DNA of 40,000 bases from an uncultured Bacteroidales bacterium (GTDB taxonomy: Bacteria; Bacteroidota; Bacteroidia; Bacteroidales; UBA932). This document shows positions 32,682 to 40,000 of the stretch, piece by piece. The stretch is taken from positions 1 through 40,000 of the forward strand of contig CASGDV010000017.1 of NCBI GenBank assembly GCA_949300335.1, given 5' to 3'. The notes beneath the pieces were generated by a model. The model was not told the origin of the DNA. It did no database searches and was given only the letters and a program-made list of their open reading frames with translations. The translations under genes were made by a program, and so were the position numbers. Position 1 is the first letter of the stretch. Each line of letters opens with the position of its first letter.

Positions 32682-34016
32682 ATGAATTATCTTTTTACAT
32701 CGGAATCCGTTTCCGAAGGACACCCGGACAAAGTTGCCGACCAGATATCGGATGCGATACTGGACGAATTTCTCCGTCAGGATCCTGAAGCGAAAGTGGC
32801 ATGCGAAACGTTCTGCAGCACCGGCCTCGTAGTCGTAGGCGGCGAGGTGCGTTCAGACGATGCATATGTCGATATCCAGACAACTGCCAGAAAAGTCATC
32901 AACAAGATCGGATACAACAAGGCCGAGTACATGTTCGACGGAAATTCCTGCGGAATCCTGTCCGCTCTTCACGAACAAAGTGCAGATATTAACAGAGGTG
33001 TTGTCGTAAAGAATCCCGAAGAGCAGGGAGCCGGAGACCAGGGAATGATGTTCGGATATGCATGTTGCGATACGGCTGACTACATGCCTCTTCCTCTGGC
33101 TCTTTCACACCATGCACTCAGGATACTGGCGAAAATAAGGAAGGAGAATCCGGAACTGATGCCATATCTGCGGCCGGATTCGAAATCACAGTTCACCGTC
33201 GAGTATGACGGAGACACGGGACTGCCGGTAAGAATACATACCATTGTAATATCCACCCAGCATGACAATTTTGTAGCTGAGGAACTTGGGAAAATGAAAT
33301 ATGACGAAGCCATTGCACAATACGGGCAGGACAGAGTTGATTCATGCATGCAGGCAAAAATCAGGGAAGACGTACAGAACATACTGATTCCCATGATGAT
33401 GGAAGAACTTCCTGAAGCTACGGCAGCTCTATTCAAGGGTGATTATATTCTTCATGTCAACCCTACCGGAAAATTCGTTATCGGAGGTCCGCACGGAGAC
33501 ACGGGACTGACCGGACGCAAGATAATAGTGGACACATACGGAGGAAAGGGCGCCCATGGAGGCGGAGCTTTCTCAGGAAAGGACCCGTCAAAGGTAGACA
33601 GGTCTGCTGCATATGCAGCAAGGTACATAGCCAAAAATATGGTAGCAGCAGGTGTCGCACGGGAAATGCTGGTCCAGATATCATATGCCATCGGAGTAGC
33701 CAGACCCGTGAGCATTTTCGTCAACACATACGGAACTGCGGCTGCCGGCAGGGACGGAAAGAAGTTTTCTGATGCATACATTGCCGAAACGATAGACAGA
33801 ATCTTTGATCTGAGACCTGCGAAAATCATAGAGAAATTCCAGCTGAAAAAGCCTATATATGAGCCTACGGCGGCATATGGGCATGTAGGGAGGAAGCCGT
33901 ACAAGGAATATGTCGACATTGTCAGAAACGGGAAGAATACACAGGAATATGTACAGTTCTTCGGCTGGGAGCTTCTGGATTCCGTGGAAATAATCAAAAA
34001 AGAAATGAATCTTTAA
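32682..34016 (+). CDS. metK: S-adenosylmethionine synthetase
   Basis: The 444-residue cytosolic enzyme makes S-adenosylmethionine from methionine and ATP. Family motifs are complete: [19 protein letters not shown] at the N-terminus (ATP/metal site), [14 protein letters not shown] near residue 110 (methionine loop) and [19 protein letters not shown] near 290 (phosphate loop). Length is slightly above the 385-residue enterobacterial form, as in other Bacteroidetes. It is the first gene behind the SAM-II-like leader and terminator, so product feedback is likely. metF follows after 12 bases and metH after that, forming a methyl-cycle operon. Assignment is certain. Confidence 0.98.
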   Translation: MNYLFTSESVSEGHPDKVADQISDAILDEFLRQDPEAKVACETFCSTGLVVVGGEVRSDDAYVDIQTTARKVINKIGYNKAEYMFDGNSCGILSALHEQSADINRGVVVKNPEEQGAGDQGMMFGYACCDTADYMPLPLALSHHALRILAKIRKENPELMPYLRPDSKSQFTVEYDGDTGLPVRIHTIVISTQHDNFVAEELGKMKYDEAIAQYGQDRVDSCMQAKIREDVQNILIPMMMEELPEATAALFKGDYILHVNPTGKFVIGGPHGDTGLTGRKIIVDTYGGKGAHGGGAFSGKDPSKVDRSAAYAARYIAKNMVAAGVAREMLVQISYAIGVARPVSIFVNTYGTAAAGRDGKKFSDAYIAETIDRIFDLRPAKIIEKFQLKKPIYEPTAAYGHVGRKPYKEYVDIVRNGKNTQEYVQFFGWELLDSVEIIKKEMNL

Positions 34017-34028
34017 TAGATATTTATC

Positions 34029-34982
34029 ATGAGCGTTGCTTCCTTTCTGAGTTCCGGACAGGGAACTGCCTTTTCTTTCGAAGTCCTTCCTCCCGTCAGA
34101 GGCAGAAGGATTGAGGAACTGTACAAATCGATAGACCGTCTCATGCCGTTCAATCCATCCTATATCAATATAACTACCCACAGAACGGAGGTTGTATATA
34201 AGGAAATATCGGATGGAGTCTTTCAAAGGACATCCGAAAAGGCAAGACCCGGGACTGTAGCCGTGGCTGCCGCCCTGAAAGGGAGGTACGGCATACCGGC
34301 TGTACCTCACATGATATGCAGCGGATTTTCAAGGAATGAACTTGAAAATGTACTCATAGACCTGTCTTATCTCGGCATAACCGATTTGCTTGTCCTGAGA
34401 GGTGACAGGGAAAAAGGCGCGAACCGTTTCATTCCTTGTGAAGGAGGACACAGTCATGCCATAGAACTTTGCCGTCAGGTAAACGATTTCAATGAAGGAA
34501 GGATGCTGGACGGAGAGGAGCACTCTCCACTCCCGGTAAAATTTTCATACGGCGTTGCCGGCTATCCGGAAAAACATGAAGAAGCGATGAACCGGGAAAC
34601 TGACATCCTTTTCCTGAAAGAAAAGATTGAGGCCGGAGCAGAATATGTCGTGACCCAGATGTTCTTCGACAACGGGAAGTACTTTGAATTTGTCCGCAGA
34701 TGCCGTGAGAAAGGCATCAATGTCCCGATTATTCCTGGACTGAAACCGCTTACATCGATGACACAGCAAAGCCTGCTGCCGAAGACATTCCATATAGACC
34801 TTCCTGAAGATCTTGCAAAGGAATTCCGGAAATGCAGGAACAACGATGATGTCAAGGCACTTGGAATAGAATGGGGAATATCTCAGGCCAGGGAATTGAA
34901 GGAAGCCGGAGTTCCGAGCATCCACTTCTACAGCATGAATGCTGTCGGAAGCATCGAGGCCATAGCATCAAAGGTTTATTGA
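34029..34982 (+). CDS. metF: Methylenetetrahydrofolate reductase
   Basis: The 317-residue FAD enzyme reduces 5,10-methylene-THF to 5-methyl-THF, the methyl donor for MetH. Motifs seen are TAFSFEVLPPVRGRRIEEL (the FE-PP start of the TIM barrel, with the catalytic Glu), NITTHRTEV, LLVLRGDREKG (cofactor region) and YVVTQMFFDNGKYFEFV. Length is near the usual 290-320. It starts 12 bases after metK and ends 14 bases before metH, so the three are almost certainly cotranscribed and share the SAM-sensing leader. Assignment is confident. Confidence 0.95.
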   Translation: MSVASFLSSGQGTAFSFEVLPPVRGRRIEELYKSIDRLMPFNPSYINITTHRTEVVYKEISDGVFQRTSEKARPGTVAVAAALKGRYGIPAVPHMICSGFSRNELENVLIDLSYLGITDLLVLRGDREKGANRFIPCEGGHSHAIELCRQVNDFNEGRMLDGEEHSPLPVKFSYGVAGYPEKHEEAMNRETDILFLKEKIEAGAEYVVTQMFFDNGKYFEFVRRCREKGINVPIIPGLKPLTSMTQQSLLPKTFHIDLPEDLAKEFRKCRNNDDVKALGIEWGISQARELKEAGVPSIHFYSMNAVGSIEAIASKVY

Positions 34983-34996
34983 CAAACGATACAGAT

Positions 34997-37900
34997 ATGC
35001 GCGGGAAAATAGAAGACATCATAAGGGAACGTGTCCTTGTCCTTGACGGGGCCATGGGGACAATGGTACAGAAATATGGTCTGTCGGAAAATGATTTCCG
35101 GGGAGAACGTTTCCGCAATTCCGGAGTTCTGCTGCGCGGCAACAACGAAGTCCTCAACATCACGCGTCCGGACATAATTGCAGCAATCCACCGGCAATAC
35201 CTCGAAGCTGGAGCGGATATAATCGAAACGAATACGTTCAATGCACAGAGGATATCCCAATCGGAATACGGACTTGAAATGTATGCTCCGGAAATGAACA
35301 GATGTGCTGCAAGAATCGCCCGCTCGGAAGCTGACCGGATGACATCACTGCATCCGGACAGGCCGCGTTTCGTCGCAGGATCCGTCGGACCGACGGGAAA
35401 AACGGCGTCCATTTCACCCGATGTGGAAAACCCGGCATACAGATCAATAGATTTCGATACTCTCGTCGAATCATATTCCGAACAGATGGAAGTTCTGGTC
35501 AGCGAAGGTGCCGACATTCTCCTCATAGAAACGATTTTCGACACTCTCAATGCAAAGGCGGCACTGGAAGCATCCGAAATCGCATTTGAAAAGACCGGAA
35601 TCAGACTTCCAGTATGTCTTTCCGTTACAATCGCCGACGCATCGGGGAGGACACTTTCCGGACAGACAATGGAGGCCTTCCTCGCATCGGTTTCCCACGC
35701 TGCCCCTTTTGCAGTCGGTCTGAACTGCTCTTTCGGAGCTGAACAGATGTTCCCGTTCCTTAAAGACCTGTCCAGAACATCACCTTTCTACACTCTGGCT
35801 TATCCCAACGCCGGCCTGCCGAATATTTCCGGAGAATATGACCAGAAACCGGATGACATGGCTGCAGATATCGCCCGGTTCATCAAGAACGGACTTGTGA
35901 ACATTGCTGGAGGATGTTGCGGCTCCACTCCTGAGCATACGGCTGCCATAGCACGTTCTGCAATCTCTTTATCGGGCAGCTTTCCGACAAGAAATCCCGA
36001 TAAAGGACATATTCCATGGCTTTGCGGTCTCGACGCATTCAGAAATGAAAATATGTTCATCAATATCGGAGAAAGATGCAATGTCGCGGGAAGCAGGAAA
36101 TTTCTCCGTCTCATTAAAGAAGCAAAATATGAAGAGGCTCTGGGAATTGCGCGGGAGCAGGTCCGGAACGGAGCCATGATACTGGACGTCAATATGGACG
36201 ATGGGATGATAGACGGGAAACGTGAAATGGTGAATTTCCTGAACCTGATGGCATCCGACCCGGAAGTGGCGGCAATACCGTGGATGGTGGATTCATCGCG
36301 TTTCGACATTGTCGAGGCTGCTTTGAAAACGATTCAGGGAAAAGCCGTAGTGAACTCCATCTCGCTTAAGGAAGGAGAAAGTACTTTCCTTGAAAGGGCT
36401 GTAAGAATAAAAGAACTCGGTGCCGCAGTCGTTGTGATGGCATTTGACGAAAACGGACAGGCAACGGACTATGAAAGCAAGATAAGGATATGCTCACGGG
36501 CATACAAACTTCTCACGGAGAAAGCCGGCTTCAATCCCGAAGACATAATCTTCGATCCAAATGTCCTTACCGTAGCCACCGGTATGGCGGAGCATGACAG
36601 GTATGCTCTGGATTTCATTGAAGCCGTCAGATGGATTCACGGCAATCTGCCCGGAGCGAAAACAAGCGGAGGCATAAGCAATCTGTCGTTTGCATTCAGA
36701 GGAAACAACTACCTGAGGGAGGCAATGCATTCCGTATTCCTCTTCCATGCCATCAGTGCCGGTCTGGATATGGGTATCGTCAATCCTTCTTCATCAGTAA
36801 TGTTCGAAGATATTCCGGAAGAGTTGCGTTCTGCCATAGAGGACGTCATCCTGTGCCGAAAAGCTGACGCCACGGAAAAACTTATCGGAATAGCCGAAAA
36901 ATACCGGACGATTTCCAATCCAGCTCAGGAAACGGCTCCTGAATCCGACAGAAGTGCCGTCGGAGTCGATGAACGTCTGCGAATGTCTCTGAAACATGGA
37001 GATGATGCATGCCTGGAGTCAGACCTTATGGAAGCTCTGGGGAAATACGGTTCTGCTTCAGTGGTAATAGGGAAACCTCTGATGCAGGGTATGTCGGAAG
37101 TAGGACGTCTGTTCGGAGATGGAAAAATGTTTCTCCCACAAGTCGTTAAATCAGCAAGGATAATGAAAAAGGCCGTGGATATACTCAAGCCGTATATTTC
37201 CGCTGTAGGGCATGAAAGATCGGCAAATAAGGCTGGAAAATACCTCCTTGCCACGGTAAAGGGCGACGTACACGACATAGGGAAAAACATAGTTTCAGTC
37301 ATACTGTCATGCAACAACTTTGAAATAATAGATCTGGGAGTAATGGTAACGGCCGACAGAATCATAGAGGCGGCAAGGAAAAGCGAAGTAGACTTTATCG
37401 GTCTCAGCGGCCTTATCACACCCTCGCTGGAAGAGATGTGCCATATTGCGTCCGAATTGAAAACTGCGGGAATAAACGTTCCTCTGTTTATCGGCGGAGC
37501 CACGACTTCCGACCTGCATACGGCATTGAAAATTGCTCCTCTGTATGACGGACCTGTGTTTCATGTGAAGGATGCGGCTCAAAATCCAGTAATAGCGTCT
37601 TCACTCAAGAGCCCGGACAGGGAAAAGATAATCAACAGCCTGAAACTGAAGCAGGAACGGATGAGAAACGAATACTTCGCATCGGTATCCGGAAAGAAAA
37701 AGGATGGAACCGGTTCAGCTGCCGGGACCAGAATCAATATAGACTGGAATTCCGAAAGACTTTTTGCCCCGAAACATCCCGGAAGCACCCGTTTTGAACG
37801 GATAGAAATCGGAGATCTGGTTCCTTACATCAACTGGAGCTATTTCCACCATTTCTGGAAAGTCCGTCCGGACAGCAAGGAAGGCAATGAAATAAAGGAA

Positions 37901-38509
37901 GATGCCATGCGGAGCATCAAGAATTTTTCCGGAAAATATTTCATGAAAGGCATTGCCGGAATATTCCCTGCATACGGAACAGATAAGGCCATAATCGCTG
38001 ACGGGAATGTGGAAATAGAGACCCCGAGGCAGAATAAGCCGGGAGATGACGGTTTATGCCTGTCCTTATGCGATTTTATAGCTCCACTGGGATATGGCGA
38101 CCATATAGGATGTTTTGCGGTGACAATATGCAGGGAACTGCAGGAGAAAATCGAAACTCTCAAGAAAGCACGTGAAGACTATGAGGCACTGCTGTTCCAG
38201 AGCCTCAGCGACAGACTTGTCGAGGCTGCCGCTGAATGGATGCACGCTGTCGTCAGAAAAGAGATATGGGGATATGAAGACGAATTCTTTTCTGCTGAAG
38301 ATATCATGATGGGAAAATATAGGGGAATACGGCCGGCAATAGGTTATCCGTCACTTCCTCTGCAAAGTGCGATTTTCAAAGTGAACAAACTGATAGATCT
38401 GAGCTCGATAGGCATAAGCCTTACTGAAAACGGAGCCATGTATCCTCAGTCCTCCGTATGCGGACTATACCTCGCGTCAGGACATGCCCGGTATTTCAAT
38501 GCATTATAA
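34997..38509 (+). CDS. metH: Cobalamin-dependent methionine synthase
   Basis: The start at 34997 (MRGKIEDIIRERV) gives 1170 residues. The frame is open further upstream, but that part lies inside metF. All four modules are present. The homocysteine domain has zinc Cys at about 244 (GLNCSF) and 307-308 (GGCCGS). The folate domain begins near NIGERCNVAGSRKF. The cobalamin cap and Rossmann domain carry GDVHDIGKNI, with His759 as the cobalt ligand. The C-terminal activation domain binds AdoMet and includes RPAIGYPSLPLQ. The enzyme moves a methyl group from 5-methyl-THF (made by MetF) to homocysteine. Cell growth on this route needs B12, which Bacteroidales often import. It is the last gene of the operon; a terminator about 250 bases later could stop it. 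Confidence 0.97.
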   Translation: MRGKIEDIIRERVLVLDGAMGTMVQKYGLSENDFRGERFRNSGVLLRGNNEVLNITRPDIIAAIHRQYLEAGADIIETNTFNAQRISQSEYGLEMYAPEMNRCAARIARSEADRMTSLHPDRPRFVAGSVGPTGKTASISPDVENPAYRSIDFDTLVESYSEQMEVLVSEGADILLIETIFDTLNAKAALEASEIAFEKTGIRLPVCLSVTIADASGRTLSGQTMEAFLASVSHAAPFAVGLNCSFGAEQMFPFLKDLSRTSPFYTLAYPNAGLPNISGEYDQKPDDMAADIARFIKNGLVNIAGGCCGSTPEHTAAIARSAISLSGSFPTRNPDKGHIPWLCGLDAFRNENMFINIGERCNVAGSRKFLRLIKEAKYEEALGIAREQVRNGAMILDVNMDDGMIDGKREMVNFLNLMASDPEVAAIPWMVDSSRFDIVEAALKTIQGKAVVNSISLKEGESTFLERAVRIKELGAAVVVMAFDENGQATDYESKIRICSRAYKLLTEKAGFNPEDIIFDPNVLTVATGMAEHDRYALDFIEAVRWIHGNLPGAKTSGGISNLSFAFRGNNYLREAMHSVFLFHAISAGLDMGIVNPSSSVMFEDIPEELRSAIEDVILCRKADATEKLIGIAEKYRTISNPAQETAPESDRSAVGVDERLRMSLKHGDDACLESDLMEALGKYGSASVVIGKPLMQGMSEVGRLFGDGKMFLPQVVKSARIMKKAVDILKPYISAVGHERSANKAGKYLLATVKGDVHDIGKNIVSVILSCNNFEIIDLGVMVTADRIIEAARKSEVDFIGLSGLITPSLEEMCHIASELKTAGINVPLFIGGATTSDLHTALKIAPLYDGPVFHVKDAAQNPVIASSLKSPDREKIINSLKLKQERMRNEYFASVSGKKKDGTGSAAGTRINIDWNSERLFAPKHPGSTRFERIEIGDLVPYINWSYFHHFWKVRPDSKEGNEIKEDAMRSIKNFSGKYFMKGIAGIFPAYGTDKAIIADGNVEIETPRQNKPGDDGLCLSLCDFIAPLGYGDHIGCFAVTICRELQEKIETLKKAREDYEALLFQSLSDRLVEAAAEWMHAVVRKEIWGYEDEFFSAEDIMMGKYRGIRPAIGYPSLPLQSAIFKVNKLIDLSSIGISLTENGAMYPQSSVCGLYLASGHARYFNAL

Positions 38510-38755
38510 TACATGCTCACGATTCCGGCCGAGATTATCCTTCAGTGAATATCATCTGGAAAAGTCTGTGTTTCATGATAATCCATTAATTTTTGCAAAA
38601 AACAATTTGATGGAGACTCAAGAGCTATGCGAAAAAAACAGGTGTCTTTGTAATATCCAAGCCTGATTTCGGACTTTAATAAAATTCAGAGACTTGGTTT
38701 TGTCCACCTTACCCGACAAATTGTTTTGCAGGTGATCCGAAAATAACCATATGAC
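38510..38755 (+). other. Intergenic region between metH and the rRNA unit
   Basis: About 250 AT-rich bases lie between the metH stop and the terminator. I see no convincing gene (a 60-codon plus-strand frame from 38484 overlaps metH and lacks family features), no tRNA, and nothing resembling the 5' end of 23S rRNA, which would be expected here on the minus strand in a complete rRNA operon. Confidence 0.6.
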
Positions 38756-38792
38756 AAAAAAAAGTACCCTGCATTTGCAGAGTACTTTTTTT
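38756..38792 (-). terminator. Bidirectional terminator ending the 16S-tRNA unit
   Basis: A stem (GTAC, one mismatch, CTGC paired with GCAG and GTAC) with an ATTT loop is flanked by eight A on one side and seven T on the other, so it works in both directions. On the minus strand it starts a base or so after tRNA-Ala and is followed by eight T; on the plus strand it could also end the metK-metF-metH transcript. Confidence 0.9.
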
Positions 38793-38793
38793 G

Positions 38794-38867
38794 TGGAGAT
38801 AGTCGGAGTCGAACCGACGACCCTCTGCTTGCAAAGCAGATGCTCTAGCCAACTGAGCTATACCCCC
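38794..38867 (-). tRNA. tRNA-Ala (TGC)
   Basis: The minus strand folds as a 74-base tRNA. The acceptor stem is GGGGGTA with TATCTCC, the anticodon stem is TCTGC/GCAGA with loop TTTGCAA (anticodon TGC), and the T arm contains GTTCGACTC. The discriminator is A, and CCA is not encoded. It is the second tRNA of the rRNA spacer set and is followed at once by a terminator instead of 23S rRNA. Confidence 0.97.
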
Positions 38868-38885
38868 AAAATAAGTAAGAACTAA

Positions 38886-38962
38886 TGGTAGTCCTGAGCA
38901 GACTTGAACTGCTGACCCCTACATTATCAGTGTAGTGCTCTAACCAACTGAGCTACAGGACT
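38886..38962 (-). tRNA. tRNA-Ile (GAT)
   Basis: The minus strand folds as a 77-base tRNA including an encoded CCA. The acceptor stem is AGTCCTG with CAGGACT, and the anticodon stem is CTACA/TGTAG with loop CTGATAA (anticodon GAT). It lies about 54 bases after the 16S 3' end and 18 bases before tRNA-Ala, the usual Bacteroidales spacer order. Confidence 0.97.
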
Positions 38963-39016
38963 GTATAATAATGAAAGACTCAATAAGAGGAGCATTCTGT
39001 CATGATCTTGCTCCAA

Positions 39017-40000
<984 letters not shown>

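Noticed and set aside
34871-34996. Longer N-terminus for MetH
   Set aside because: The added 42 residues lie inside metF in another frame and do not resemble MetH.
35800-36309. Minus-strand open frames inside metH
   Set aside because: metH is complete and has all cofactor motifs; the antisense frames have no recognisable domain.

Overview
The window is from a Bacteroidota genome, most likely order Bacteroidales. The evidence is the 16S rRNA 3' part, SPI and SPII secreted glycosidases, SusC-type TonB-dependent receptors, BACON and DUF5689 lipoproteins, and Bacteroidetes-type promoters (-33 TTTG, -7 TAnnTTTG). Family and genus cannot be fixed from reading alone. Base composition looks even, and I see no insertion sequence, prophage or CRISPR array.

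Region 1 (1-12301, minus strand) is a glycan-degrading run. In transcription order it is a GH2 beta-galactosidase-like enzyme, a ModF-like double ABC ATPase, a GH92 lipoprotein, a DUF5054 (GH38-like) protein, a GH92 with an extra N-terminal domain, then a terminator and a partial six-hairpin-type glycosidase lipoprotein that runs off the left edge. No SusC/SusD pair is visible. The GH92 and GH38-like content suggests alpha-mannosides, such as N-glycans, as substrate.

Region 2 (12423-18224) holds the conserved UPF0237 (ACT)/UPF0210 pair, a type I mannose-6-phosphate isomerase (manA), a convergent PfkB fructokinase and an M3 peptidase lipoprotein. ManA could carry mannose released by region 1 into glycolysis.

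Region 3 (18244-32357, minus strand) is the most distinctive part. Two TonB-dependent receptors, three BACON/OB-fold (DUF5689-like) lipoproteins and two exported nucleases of unrelated folds lie head to tail: a DRGH-type DNA/RNA non-specific endonuclease and an endonuclease/exonuclease/phosphatase enzyme. I read it as an envelope locus for binding, cutting and importing extracellular nucleic acid, laid out like a polysaccharide utilisation locus. An internal terminator and a candidate promoter split it into two transcription units.

Region 4 (32484-38509, plus strand) is a methionine/SAM operon, metK-metF-metH. A clear promoter is followed by a SAM-II-like leader and an intrinsic terminator before metK.

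Region 5 (38756-40000, minus strand) is an rRNA unit: 16S (3' part), tRNA-Ile(GAT), tRNA-Ala(TGC), then a strong terminator a base or so after tRNA-Ala. No 23S follows; metH comes next on the other strand. This looks like an unlinked or split rRNA operon.
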